DNA of 64,000 nucleotides from Pseudomonas fluorescens (GCF_902497875.1 NZ_CABVHY010000031.1:24668-88667); one strand, 5' to 3'. Shown: positions 8,905 through 17,050, counted from the stretch's first letter. Notes: generated by a model not told the origin, from the sequence alone. Numbers and translations are program-made.

Positions 8905-9675
8905 TTAGTCGTATATCGCTTTCTTCTTCCAGTCAGCATCGGCCTCAACGGTCTTCAAACCTTCAGACAGCTCGTTGACTTCATCTTCCGCCGGCTGGAT
9001 GTTGGTCAGTACCATCGAGTTGGCTCGCGCCAGCAGTTTCTCCAGGTACTTGAGTTGCTCGGAGTAAACCACCGGATCCGGCTGTTTGCGCAAGTACTGC
9101 ACGCCACGTTCGAACGCCAGGCGTGCCTGGCCAGGTTGTTCCTGTTGCAGGGCGTGTTGTCCGAGGTTGTTGAAGAATTCGATATGCAGCAGTACCAGAA
9201 TGTGACGAATCTCTTTGACCCAGTGCTTGGCCTCGTTGGTTGGCAGAAAACCATCTTGTGCCGCCCGAGTTACCTGGCCGTGCAAGGCCTCCAATAGAAA
9301 GCGTACATCCTTGGCCTTGGCTTCAGTCTGGATCGGTGCCGGCGGATTGTTGACCGGGATCGACTCGCCCTGGGCGATCAGCGCATTGAGTTCGGCTACC
9401 CGCGCCTTTGCAGACGCGTCGGACTTGTTCAGGTGCAGCAAACGCTGAGTGACATTAAGTTCCAGGCGGGTCAGCAGCAGCTTGAGCGCCGGCGTCATAA
9501 ACTGACCGGGGAAGGTCTCGGTGATTTCCCCGCAACGGCGCAGGCGATCATTGAGTTCGACCTTGGTGCGGGCCTTTTCCAATTTGTTGTTTTCCACCAC
9601 ATGGTTCATGTAGCCAATGGCGATCAGTATTACGATCCCGGCTATTACTAGCAGGGTGATCATGAGTGGTGTCAC
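8905..9675 (-). CDS. Hypothetical membrane-anchored protein, 256 aa
   Basis: An N-terminal helix (MITLLVIAGIVILIAIGYM) anchors a mostly alpha-helical cytoplasmic domain rich in Leu/Glu/Arg. That domain contains a conserved-looking segment (LLHIEFFNNLGQHALQQEQPGQARLAFERGVQYL) resembling a TPR-like helical pair. I do not recognise a named family. GTG 9675 is the preferred start because AGAGGT lies 7 bases upstream; the internal ATG at 9663 lacks such a site, so the product would begin VTPLM (read fMet). It is monocistronic. Confidence 0.75.
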   Translation of the reverse strand: MTPLMITLLVIAGIVILIAIGYMNHVVENNKLEKARTKVELNDRLRRCGEITETFPGQFMTPALKLLLTRLELNVTQRLLHLNKSDASAKARVAELNALIAQGESIPVNNPPAPIQTEAKAKDVRFLLEALHGQVTRAAQDGFLPTNEAKHWVKEIRHILVLLHIEFFNNLGQHALQQEQPGQARLAFERGVQYLRKQPDPVVYSEQLKYLEKLLARANSMVLTNIQPAEDEVNELSEGLKTVEADADWKKKAIYD

Positions 9676-9950
9676 CGTTAAGACCTCTTTATAGGGTTCG
9701 CGTGCAAGTCGAGTGTAGTGGCTATGTATATAAGCGCATAGGTTCGTGCGACGAGTTGAGCCGAACCGAGCCTTGCGCGGGGTTGGGGTTTCGTTTTGTA
9801 TGGGTACAGATTGCCATCATCCGTGGGCATGGACTATAGCGTCTTGTCAGGTGTCGGAATACAGGCGCCAGATCCTGGACGCCGCAATGCCTGAAACGGC
9901 GCTCTAAAGGGTAGCGAAGTCATTGATTTAAATAAATTTATATCTGGGGG
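9676..9950. other. Intergenic, upstream of tRNA operon
   Basis: No gene is visible here. It holds the upstream region of the membrane-protein gene on one side and AT-rich sequence (9928-9945) directly before the tRNA promoter on the other. That AT-rich tract is in the right place to act as an UP element. Confidence 0.45.
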
Positions 9951-9979
9951 TTGACGACCTCCCAATCCATCCATAGAAT
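9951..9979 (+). promoter_or_regulatory. Strong sigma-70 promoter of the tRNA-Glu/Gly operon
   Basis: TTGACG and TAGAAT are separated by 17 bases. They are followed by a GC-rich discriminator (GCGCGCC at 9980-9986), the hallmark of stable-RNA promoters under stringent control. An AT-rich block lies just upstream. Initiation should fall near 9987, about 55 bases before the first mature tRNA. Confidence 0.82.
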
Positions 9980-10041
9980 GCGCGCCACTTACAGCGTAAA
10001 GCACACAGCGAAACGCAGTAAGTAGTGAATGTTGTACGTGT

Positions 10042-10117
10042 GTCCCCTTCGTCTAGTGGCCTAGGACACCGCCCTTTCACGGCGGTAACAGGGGTTCGAG
10101 TCCCCTAGGGGACGCCA
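10042..10117 (+). tRNA. tRNA-Glu (anticodon TTC), copy 1
   Basis: A 76-base cloverleaf. The acceptor GTCCCCT pairs with AGGGGAC, the anticodon stem CCGCC/GGCGG holds loop CTTTCAC with anticodon TTC at 10076-10078, the T arm is GGTTCGAGTCC, and CCA is encoded. It is the first of four tRNAs. Confidence 0.97.
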
Positions 10118-10119
10118 AT

Positions 10120-10195
<76 letters not shown>

Positions 10196-10299
10196 ATTTT
10201 AAACAGCGTTGCTTTCGGGCAGGGCTGAGTGAAACCAGAACCAAATCTTCGGATGCGGATCTGGGCTCCGAAACACACACCATGTGTTCCGGATAGCGT

Positions 10300-10375
10300 G
10301 TCCCCTTCGTCTAGTGGCCTAGGACACCGCCCTTTCACGGCGGTAACAGGGGTTCGAGTCCCCTAGGGGACGCCA
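10300..10375 (+). tRNA. tRNA-Glu (anticodon TTC), copy 2
   Basis: Identical over its 76 bases to the copy at 10042-10117, 258 bases further on. It belongs to a tandem duplication of the Glu-Gly pair. Confidence 0.97.
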
Positions 10376-10378
10376 TTT

Positions 10379-10454
<76 letters not shown>

Positions 10455-10460
10455 TTTTTA

Positions 10461-10491
10461 CAAAAACGCCGCTCTCTGAGCGGCGTTTTTG
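10461..10491 (+). terminator. Terminator of the tRNA operon
   Basis: CAAAAACGCCGCTC and GAGCGGCGTTTTTG form a perfect 14-bp stem with a 3-base loop that includes the T-run; it begins 7 bases after the last CCA. It could act in both directions. Confidence 0.92.
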
Positions 10492-10530
10492 TGTGTGCGT
10501 AATTTTGCTCCCGGTTTGAACAAGACACTA

Positions 10531-10567
10531 TAAAAAAGCCCGCCAGTTATGCTGAGCGGGCCTTTTG
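10531..10567 (-). terminator. Likely terminator of the LysR gene (bidirectional)
   Basis: The paired AAAAAAGCCCGC and GCGGGCCTTTT arms flank AGTTATGCTGA. On the minus strand the stem is followed by a run of T, 33 bases beyond the LysR stop. Confidence 0.75.
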
Positions 10568-10599
10568 CGTTGTAAGCGTGGCGAGCGCAGGTTTCAACC

Positions 10600-11448
10600 T
10601 CAAATGCTGAAACCAACCTTGACCTGTTCATGCAGGTGCAGCGCCAGATGGTTGCTGCTGTCGGAAAGCAGGTAAAGGTGATGAACGGCAAGATCAGGCA
10701 GCGCCACCCCAGGGATTGTTCGGGTCAAACCAGCCGTCATCCGGCTTTCTTCGATCATCCCCACTGCCAATCCACTCAAGACGCAGGCTTCGACGGCAGG
10801 CGAGCTGGCGCTCTCGAGCATGATCCGATAGTAAATGCCGTGTTCTTTCAGTGCGCGAACGGCCGATTCGCGATAGGGGCAGCCGGTCAGTTGCACAGCA
10901 ATCGGCAGGGGTGATTGCTCAGGGGGCTTGAAATGTTCGGCGACCACCCAAACCGGCTGGATATCACCCAGTCGTTCGCCTTGCTCCAGAGGCTGTGCAC
11001 TCACCACCAAAGCCAGATCCACTTGCTTGCGGCTGAACATCGCAAAGAGTTCACCGCTGGATCTGGCGTCGACTTCCAGTTCCAACAGCGGATTGTCGGC
11101 GATCAGCATGGGTAGAAAATCGCGCATGAATGCCGCCGCATAGGAGTCGGGCAAGCCAAGGCGAATCCTGCCTTGCATGCGTTGCGGCGTCAGTGAGGCC
11201 AGCAACCGGTCGTGGCTCTTGAGGAAGTCTGTCGTCTCCGTCAGTAGTTTCTTCCCATACATGGTCAATTCGACGCCCTGGTTATTGCGGTTGAAGAGCT
11301 TTTGCCCAACCAGCGCCTCAAGCTTGTGGATCTGAGTGGTGATGGTTGAGGCGCTGCGATGAACATGGTTCGCCGCCTCTTTAAAACTCCTGAAGCGTGC
11401 CACCGCGTGAAAGGTGCGCAATAAATCGATATTCAGTCGTTGGCTCAT
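10600..11448 (-). CDS. LysR-family regulator, divergent to the methyltransferase operon
   Basis: 282 residues with the LysR N-terminal winged helix (LRTFHAVARFRSFKEAANHVHRSASTITTQIHKLEALVGQKLFNR) and a type 2 periplasmic-binding-like effector domain from about residue 90. Its start is 114 bases from the divergent methyltransferase gene. This is the classic LysR layout and suggests that it activates that operon in response to a substrate or product of the pathway. The C-terminus is short but appears complete. ATG 11448 is the only start that keeps the whole HTH. Confidence 0.9.
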   Translation of the reverse strand: MSQRLNIDLLRTFHAVARFRSFKEAANHVHRSASTITTQIHKLEALVGQKLFNRNNQGVELTMYGKKLLTETTDFLKSHDRLLASLTPQRMQGRIRLGLPDSYAAAFMRDFLPMLIADNPLLELEVDARSSGELFAMFSRKQVDLALVVSAQPLEQGERLGDIQPVWVVAEHFKPPEQSPLPIAVQLTGCPYRESAVRALKEHGIYYRIMLESASSPAVEACVLSGLAVGMIEESRMTAGLTRTIPGVALPDLAVHHLYLLSDSSNHLALHLHEQVKVGFSI

Positions 11449-11480
11449 GATTCCACTTTAGTGAAGTACTTGTACATATT

Positions 11481-11500
11481 ATTCAAATTTACAAAAGAAT
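11481..11500. promoter_or_regulatory. Candidate LysR operator between divergent genes
   Basis: ATTC-N12-GAAT is an AT-rich dyad in the short intergenic gap. LysR proteins bind dyads with a T-N11-A core. The position fits control of the methyltransferase operon and autoregulation. It was identified by eye only. Confidence 0.3.
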
Positions 11501-11562
11501 GCTCTCGACCTAGTCTTCGGTCAACCAAGGACGTACGACATTTCGAACAAAAAGGGAGCGTC

Positions 11563-12540
11563 ATGGAAATCAACGATCTGGTTGTCGAGACTTTGAAAAG
11601 TGCGCACGGTCTGTCTGGTCGCATATGGACGATTGAAAACGCTGAGAAATATTCAACCTTGTCTGCGAATGTGTCGGACTCCCATCAGCGGATCAGCGAA
11701 GAAATCTTCTCACTGATGACCTCGCTCAATACCGAAGGAATGACACGTGCAGATTTGTGTGCGACGCCCAGTGGCTACGGTTCGCTGAACCAGACGCTCC
11801 GGGCGGTTGCCGGTGACCTTGTCGCTCTGGTGGGACAAGACCGATTGCACTATGTGGAGTTGGGGCCAGAGCCGGTAAAGACCTCGGTGCTCATCGGCTA
11901 CCTGCTCGAGAATGGCGTGGAAGCGCAGGACTACACGGCGATTGATATCAACCATGCATCGCAAGCCGTGATGCGTGATGCGCTAGAGCCGTTACTCCCC
12001 ACCGCGCAAGGCTTCAGCTATCTCGCGAAGGACTTCCGTAATCTGGAGCGCCAGCATATTGAGCGTGGGCAGGACGTGACCCTGATTACGATGCTGGGGT
12101 TTCAGGAAGGTAACGAGTTGCCGGGCACCATCGGCGACATCATTCGAAGCATGGGTGGCAAGCGGACCTATGTGCTGTCCGAGATGCAGCTGTCAACGCC
12201 TGGGGGCGACGATCATATCCACCGTTTCTATGAGCATGCTTGCATGAGCCGATTTTCCGATTTGATCGGTTTGAAAATGGGCTTCGAGAAGCGTGACAAG
12301 CATCGGATTGTCGTTTCCGAAATTGAACATGACGATGATCGATACCGAGTGGCAGCGACTCTTCTACCGGTCAGCGATGGTTGTGAGGAGGGGTATCTGT
12401 TGACCAATGTTTGTCTCAAATACACACGCGAACAGTTCATGCGAGTCAGGCAGGAATACGGTGGCTATAAGGTTATCGGCGAATATTGCAGTGGTGATGG
12501 GAGCGTGATTTACCAGCTATCAGAATGCTATCTGGCTTGA
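11563..12540 (+). CDS. EgtD-like SAM-dependent methyltransferase, product unknown
   Basis: 325 residues. The layout resembles the histidine-specific methyltransferase fold (EgtD/Methyltransf_33): an N-terminal helical part, motif I YVELGPEPVKTSVL at about 97-110, the acidic AIDIN (Asp128) that would hold the ribose, and the later TLITMLGFQEGNEL block where EgtD has its FxGxxxGN segment. The Gly-rich loop is degenerate (GPEPVK rather than GPGDGSK), so SAM binding needs proof. A small-amine or amino-acid substrate is an inference from the family. ATG 11563 has AAGGGAG upstream. It is first of a three-gene operon with a 2OG oxygenase and an EamA exporter. Base composition looks more AT-rich than the flanking core genes. 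Confidence 0.75.
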   Translation: MEINDLVVETLKSAHGLSGRIWTIENAEKYSTLSANVSDSHQRISEEIFSLMTSLNTEGMTRADLCATPSGYGSLNQTLRAVAGDLVALVGQDRLHYVELGPEPVKTSVLIGYLLENGVEAQDYTAIDINHASQAVMRDALEPLLPTAQGFSYLAKDFRNLERQHIERGQDVTLITMLGFQEGNELPGTIGDIIRSMGGKRTYVLSEMQLSTPGGDDHIHRFYEHACMSRFSDLIGLKMGFEKRDKHRIVVSEIEHDDDRYRVAATLLPVSDGCEEGYLLTNVCLKYTREQFMRVRQEYGGYKVIGEYCSGDGSVIYQLSECYLA

Positions 12541-12570
12541 TGATCCCCGTACCGAAGTGAGGCTACGAAC

Positions 12571-13566
12571 ATGGCTAGAGAGAGCGATCTTCCTGTATTC
12601 GCGCAAGGCGTGGAGCGCATCAAACTGGCGTTGCGGGCATCCTGTTTGCCAGCATCGAAGCGCAAGCGGCCGGAGGCGTTCCTGGATACCCTGAAGGGTT
12701 GGGACGACAACTATTTGAACAGCACTTCACCGATGGCAGGCTATGCCAGAAGTCTTGCCGAATTCGGCTATAGCACTTCACCCATCCATGTCGCCTCACC
12801 TGACCAATTGACGGCAGTCGCGGAGGTTGGAGGGTTGTTTTCCGAGCAAGGGATGATGGAGTTGCGGCGGGCCTGCTACCAGTTGGAGGCTGCTTCCACC
12901 ACCAGCAACTGGATCATCTCCAATCGAGCGCGGGCAGCGACCCGGTCTTCAACGTTGATCCGTGGAATGATGAATAGTCGAGCATTCTTGCTGGCAGTTT
13001 CCAGGATTGCAGGTGTGCCGCTGGTTCCGCATCCGTTGCTGAATGCTCGTTCGCAGGTCAACTACTTCTATCCACCAGAGACACCAGGCGACCAGGCCCA
13101 GATTGGCATGTGGCACACCGACGGCACGAGCTTCGTACTGAATATTTTGTTGTCTGACCCAAGCGAGTACGAAGGTGGGGAGTTTGTCTACTTCGAAGGA
13201 CCAAGCGAACAATTCGATTCCCATGATTTGGGTGGCCGGCTGCGCAAAAGTCAGGTCAAGGCGTGTGGTGATGCGGTGTACATCCATGGGAGTCGAGTGT
13301 TTCACGGTGTGCGCCCAGTGATATCGGGGCGGCGCATGTCGCTGGTGTTGTCGTTCCACTGTCCTTACACCGCCGAAGACGTGAACAAGTTCTGGCATCT
13401 GGCATCCGATGATGGAGTTCTGGCCACCGTCAGACCGTGGGTGAGACTTAAGCGGGATCTGTTTGTGCCAGCGTCGGAGCAGTTTCGTCAGTTAGGAATC
13501 GAGCCGATTACATTTGCCGAGGTCGCCGCCGGCCACAAGCACCACAACCTCAAGGGATACAAGTAA
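12571..13566 (+). CDS. 2-oxoglutarate/Fe(II)-dependent oxygenase, substrate unknown
   Basis: 331 residues. The iron triad is visible: GMWHTDGTSF gives His182 and Asp184, and VYIHGSRVFHGVRPV gives the distal His245. Arg254 or Arg255 in the following SGRRMSLVLSF is the likely 2-oxoglutarate anchor. The core resembles prolyl-4-hydroxylase-type oxygenases that hydroxylate amino acids or small metabolites. The first ~110 residues match nothing I recognise. The start follows the methyltransferase stop by 30 bases with AAGTGAGG upstream. It is presumably the second tailoring step on the same small molecule. The stump of another 2OG oxygenase lies 1.6 kb downstream, at 15153-15320. Confidence 0.85.
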   Translation: MARESDLPVFAQGVERIKLALRASCLPASKRKRPEAFLDTLKGWDDNYLNSTSPMAGYARSLAEFGYSTSPIHVASPDQLTAVAEVGGLFSEQGMMELRRACYQLEAASTTSNWIISNRARAATRSSTLIRGMMNSRAFLLAVSRIAGVPLVPHPLLNARSQVNYFYPPETPGDQAQIGMWHTDGTSFVLNILLSDPSEYEGGEFVYFEGPSEQFDSHDLGGRLRKSQVKACGDAVYIHGSRVFHGVRPVISGRRMSLVLSFHCPYTAEDVNKFWHLASDDGVLATVRPWVRLKRDLFVPASEQFRQLGIEPITFAEVAAGHKHHNLKGYK

Positions 13567-13568
13567 AG

Positions 13569-14489
13569 GTGGCCGACAAAAAATTGAGCGCCAGGCCGGT
13601 GAAACTGCTGCTGTTGCAGGCTGTGTTTGTACTGTCGTGGAGCTCGGGGTTTATCGGCGCCAAGCTGGGGGCACAAACTGCTGGAGCGTTCAATCTGCTG
13701 TTCTGGCGCTTTGTGCTGGTGTCTGTCTGTTTGGCGTTGTTCCTGAATGTCAGGCTGATAAAGATCACTTGGTCTGAAATCAAACATCACGCCGTAATCG
13801 GTTTTCTTTCGCAATTTCTGTATCTGAGTTGCGTCTATGTCGCCATCCAGAACGGATTGCCGCCGGGCATCGCTGCAATCATTGCCGCCTTGCAGCCGTT
13901 GATGACGGCGGCGCTGTCTTCGGCCAGTGTCACGGAGAAAAGCGGTGGATGGCAGTGGCTGGGATTGATGATCGGCTTTGTCGGGGTGTCGATCGTTATC
14001 TCCGGGCAGTACGTGAATACTGGCGCCGAAGTCGGTTTGGTCATGTATTTGTTGCCTTTGGTCTCGGCCTTGGGGCTGACAATGGCGACCCTGTATGAGC
14101 GCCGATCCACACTGGTTCAATCCCGGCGCAGTGATCTGAGTGTATCGCTGTTTATCCAGTCGCTTTTCACATTGCTGGGCTTCGGCATGGCGGTGTTCTA
14201 TACCGACTCTCTGCGGATTCCCAGCGAGCCAGAGGTGCTGATCTCGGTAGTCTGGTTGACCGTGTTCTCTACCTTTGTCGCCTACCTGAGCCTGTGGATG
14301 CTGTTGCGTGAGATGACCGCCACGCATGTGGCGGTATTGGTCTATCTGGAACCACCGGTGACCCTGGTCTGGGCGGCCCTGGTATTTGGCGATGTCATCT
14401 ACGCATCCACCTATGTGGGGATAGCTGTGGTGGTAGCGGGACTGATTCTGGTACGGCTCAAGCAGCCGGCTATTGGATGCACTACTTGA
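13569..14489 (+). CDS. EamA/DMT-family transporter, probable exporter of the pathway product
   Basis: 306 residues with ten hydrophobic segments in two EamA repeats (AVFVLSWSSGFIGAKLG near the N-terminus is the family hallmark). The GTG start lies two bases after the oxygenase stop, with AAGGGA inside the end of the oxygenase gene, so the two are translationally coupled. EamA proteins commonly export amino acids and small metabolites. Placed after a methyltransferase and an oxygenase, it most likely secretes or detoxifies the product. It is convergent with the LysE gene, with 24 bases between. Confidence 0.88.
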   Translation: MADKKLSARPVKLLLLQAVFVLSWSSGFIGAKLGAQTAGAFNLLFWRFVLVSVCLALFLNVRLIKITWSEIKHHAVIGFLSQFLYLSCVYVAIQNGLPPGIAAIIAALQPLMTAALSSASVTEKSGGWQWLGLMIGFVGVSIVISGQYVNTGAEVGLVMYLLPLVSALGLTMATLYERRSTLVQSRRSDLSVSLFIQSLFTLLGFGMAVFYTDSLRIPSEPEVLISVVWLTVFSTFVAYLSLWMLLREMTATHVAVLVYLEPPVTLVWAALVFGDVIYASTYVGIAVVVAGLILVRLKQPAIGCTT

Positions 14490-14512
14490 AACTCAGTGCA
14501 GTCCCACAACAA

Positions 14513-15151
14513 TCACATCGACAGAATCAAACGCCCGGCGAACAGAATCAGGATCACGCCCATGGTTCGCTCGAACCAGTGGCCCATGCGCATGAACAAC
14601 AGCCGCACCTTCGCGCTGGAAAAAAACAGCGCGACGATGATGAACCACAGTGCATTCACAAAGCACATCCAGACCCCGTAAAGCGCCTGAATCTTCAGCG
14701 GAGTCGAAGCGCTGATCACCGTGGTGAAAATCGCCAGGAAAAATAGCGTGGCCTTGGGGTTGGTGGCATTGGTCAGGAATCCGGTCATGAAGGCTTTGGG
14801 CAAGGTCTGGCGTTCCAGTTGCTCCGGCAGGGCATTGCCGCCTTCAACCGCGGTTTTCGCTTTACTGCGCAGCAGGCTGATACCGAGATAGAGGATGTAG
14901 GCGCCACCCACCACCTTGGCGACGCTCAGCAGCCAGGGTGTGGTATGCATCAGCGCGCCAACCCCGAGCAAGGTGTAAAGCACATGCACCGATATGCCAG
15001 CGCCGATGCCGATGGCCGTGCACAGTCCGACGACTCGACCGTAACGCACGCTCTGGCGGATGGTGACCGCGAAATCCGGCCCGGGGGCGACCACCGCCAG
15101 AAAGTGGATCGTCGCCAATGCGAGAAACTCGCCCAGGTAGTTCGAAAGCAT
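14513..15151 (-). CDS. LysE/RhtB-family amino-acid exporter
   Basis: 212 residues with five to six membrane segments and the family signature near the N-terminus (HFLAVVAPGPDFAVTIRQSVRYG). This family exports lysine, threonine, homoserine and related amino acids. ATG 15151 is preferred: TGGAG is 6 bases upstream, in sequence that also encodes the last codons of an oxygenase remnant. The gene lies downstream of alaX on the same strand, so the editing protein and exporter may be transcribed together. Confidence 0.9.
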   Translation of the reverse strand: MLSNYLGEFLALATIHFLAVVAPGPDFAVTIRQSVRYGRVVGLCTAIGIGAGISVHVLYTLLGVGALMHTTPWLLSVAKVVGGAYILYLGISLLRSKAKTAVEGGNALPEQLERQTLPKAFMTGFLTNATNPKATLFFLAIFTTVISASTPLKIQALYGVWMCFVNALWFIIVALFFSSAKVRLLFMRMGHWFERTMGVILILFAGRLILSM

Positions 15152-15152
15152 T

Positions 15153-15320
15153 TCAACTCCAGTAAGTAAGGGGCGAAGCGTTGCCCCGATAGCCGACAAA
15201 AAAAGACAGGCTCAAACGCTCGTCGGCCACACCCGGGGTAACCGAGTGCATGCGCCGCGAATTGAACATGATGAAGTCACCCGGCTCCGGGCGGAATTGA
15301 GCGTCATCGTCCGAAGGGTC
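15153..15320 (-). pseudogene. C-terminal stump of a 2OG-Fe(II) oxygenase
   Basis: In the frame just downstream of alaX, about 55 codons read as the end of a 2OG oxygenase: FRPEPGDFIMFNSRRMHSVT supplies the distal His, and ADERLSLSFFVGY supplies the oxoglutarate-binding Arg. The HxD half and everything before it are absent, because upstream the frame runs into alaX. It has no start codon or ribosome-binding site of its own. The stop TGA is two bases before the lysE start. This is the 3' remnant of a deleted gene between alaX and lysE. Confidence 0.75.
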
Positions 15321-15954
15321 AGTCCACGCTGTAGTGAACCGAGAGGGTTCCCTTCCTCTGCGAGAGGGAAGTGATCTTGACCGTGCCCAGTTCCTGCAGG
15401 CGCCGTACATGGGTGCCGCCACAGCCGTAAGCGGGCAACTCGCCGAAACCGATTTCCCGGGAGCCTTCGCGCAGGGAAATCAAGCGTGGCAAGTCATCGG
15501 CAATCCACTGATTCAAGCCGTTCTGGACGGTCTCGACGTCAAACTCCCGGGGAGTTTCTCCTGGCTTGAAAGACACTCGTCCTTCGCCGGGCCAGTGGTG
15601 GGCTTTGATCGGGGTCCAGCCGAAGGTTTCGGCGAAGTGACCGATCAAATGGCCAGCTGAATGCATTCGGCTGTTGAACTGACGGCGTTGTTCATTCACT
15701 TGAATCTGGACCATTCCCGGGCTTACCGGATGGCTGACGTAGTGGACGATCCGGTCCGGTTCCTGAGTGACGCGCAGTACCTGACTTTCGCCGATCCAGC
15801 CGGTATCAAAGGGTTGCCCACCGCCTTGGGGGTGAAAGAGTGTCGCGCGCAGGACCACTGCACATTCATTCTCGCAGAGCGTGCATTCCAGGACTTCCAC
15901 GTTGGCTTTGAGGTCATCGCTATGGAAAAAGAGGCGCAGTGTCATATTTTCCAT
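15319..15954 (-). CDS. AlaX-type alanyl-tRNA editing protein
   Basis: 211 residues resembling the AlaRS editing domain as a free protein. FHPQGGGQPFDTGWI is the family's conserved loop; the zinc ligands are the His pair in RMHSAGHLIGH and the Cys/His of GCGGTHV. These proteins deacylate mischarged Ser-tRNA(Ala) in trans. It is divergent from a LysR gene and followed by the oxygenase stump and LysE. ATG 15954 is used, but ATG 15945 (MTLRLFF) is equally possible. The neighbourhood suggests a role when an unusual or excess amino acid is made or exported, which is inference. Confidence 0.88.
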   Translation of the reverse strand: MENMTLRLFFHSDDLKANVEVLECTLCENECAVVLRATLFHPQGGGQPFDTGWIGESQVLRVTQEPDRIVHYVSHPVSPGMVQIQVNEQRRQFNSRMHSAGHLIGHFAETFGWTPIKAHHWPGEGRVSFKPGETPREFDVETVQNGLNQWIADDLPRLISLREGSREIGFGELPAYGCGGTHVRRLQELGTVKITSLSQRKGTLSVHYSVD

Positions 15955-16021
15955 GCCTTGTTGAATTTCTGTTTTTTATTATAGGCAGGGAGGAATTGCG
16001 TGATAATCCGTTCAAACATCA

Positions 16022-17041
16022 ATGGACTTTTGCGTTGTGAGCATAAATCTACCGCTGCCCTTATTGGGTGAAATGGCGATTTTCGTCAAGGTTGTCGAAA
16101 CCGGCAGCTTCTCGGAAGCCGCTCGGCAAATGGGCTCGTCACCTTCTGCGGTGAGTCGCAGCATCTCGCGGCTGGAGAAGGCCCTGGCCACTCGACTGCT
16201 GCAACGCACCACCCGCAAGCTGCGGCTCAGTGATGGTGGCGAAGAGGTGTTCAAACGCTGCCAGGAGATGGTCAGTGCGGCCAGGTCCGTGATGGAGATC
16301 AGCGGCCAGTACACCGACGAGGCCGAGGGCCTGGTGCGGGTGAGTGTGCCCAAGGCGGTGGGGCGGTTTGTGATTCATCCACATATGCCGGAGTTTTTGC
16401 GCCGATATCCCAAAGTCGATGTCGAGCTGCTGCTCGAAGATCGTCAGGTCGACTTGATCGATGACAACGTCGATCTGGCAATCCGCATCACCGATCGACC
16501 TCCGGCCGGGCTGGTCGGACGCCAGTTGCTGACCATCGAGCACTTGCTCTGTGCCACGCCGCGGTACCTGGCGGAACACGGCACACCGACTCATCCCCAT
16601 GATTTGCTCAACCACAGCTGTATTTATCTGGGTGAAACCCCGAGCGACGCGCGCTGGAAATTCAAGAAGGGCACCAAGTCGGTGACCGTGGGCGTGCGTG
16701 GACGCTATGCGGCCAATCACACGGGCGTGCGGTTGGGGGCGGTGCTTGAGCATATCGGGATTGGCAGTTTGCCGTACTTCACTGCGCGCCATGCGCTGGA
16801 GCAGGGACTGATCGTGCAGGTGCTGCCAGACTGGAGTTTCCTCGCCTCGTATCATGGCGGCGCCTGGTTGTTGCATTCACCGACGCGCTATATGCCGCCG
16901 AAGCTGCGGGTACTCATCGACTATCTGGTGGAGTGCCTGGAGAAGGAGCCGACCCTGAGCAAACCTGGAAAGGCGGCTGGCGACAAAGATGTGCGAACGT
17001 ACGAGCTGCCGGAAAGCGATGGGGGACTCTTCAAGCAATAA
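16022..17041 (+). CDS. LysR-family regulator (CrgA-like)
   Basis: 339 residues. The DNA-binding part (MAIFVKVVETGSFSEAARQM followed by SSPSAVSRSISRLEKALATRLLQRTTRKLRLSD) and the DLAIRI block of the effector domain are characteristic of the large CrgA/AaeR-like subgroup. It has a charged C-terminal tail of about 35 residues. It is divergent from alaX across 67 bases and is the best candidate regulator for the alaX-lysE unit. Confidence 0.9.
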   Translation: MDFCVVSINLPLPLLGEMAIFVKVVETGSFSEAARQMGSSPSAVSRSISRLEKALATRLLQRTTRKLRLSDGGEEVFKRCQEMVSAARSVMEISGQYTDEAEGLVRVSVPKAVGRFVIHPHMPEFLRRYPKVDVELLLEDRQVDLIDDNVDLAIRITDRPPAGLVGRQLLTIEHLLCATPRYLAEHGTPTHPHDLLNHSCIYLGETPSDARWKFKKGTKSVTVGVRGRYAANHTGVRLGAVLEHIGIGSLPYFTARHALEQGLIVQVLPDWSFLASYHGGAWLLHSPTRYMPPKLRVLIDYLVECLEKEPTLSKPGKAAGDKDVRTYELPESDGGLFKQ

Positions 17042-17050
17042 ACAATAAAA

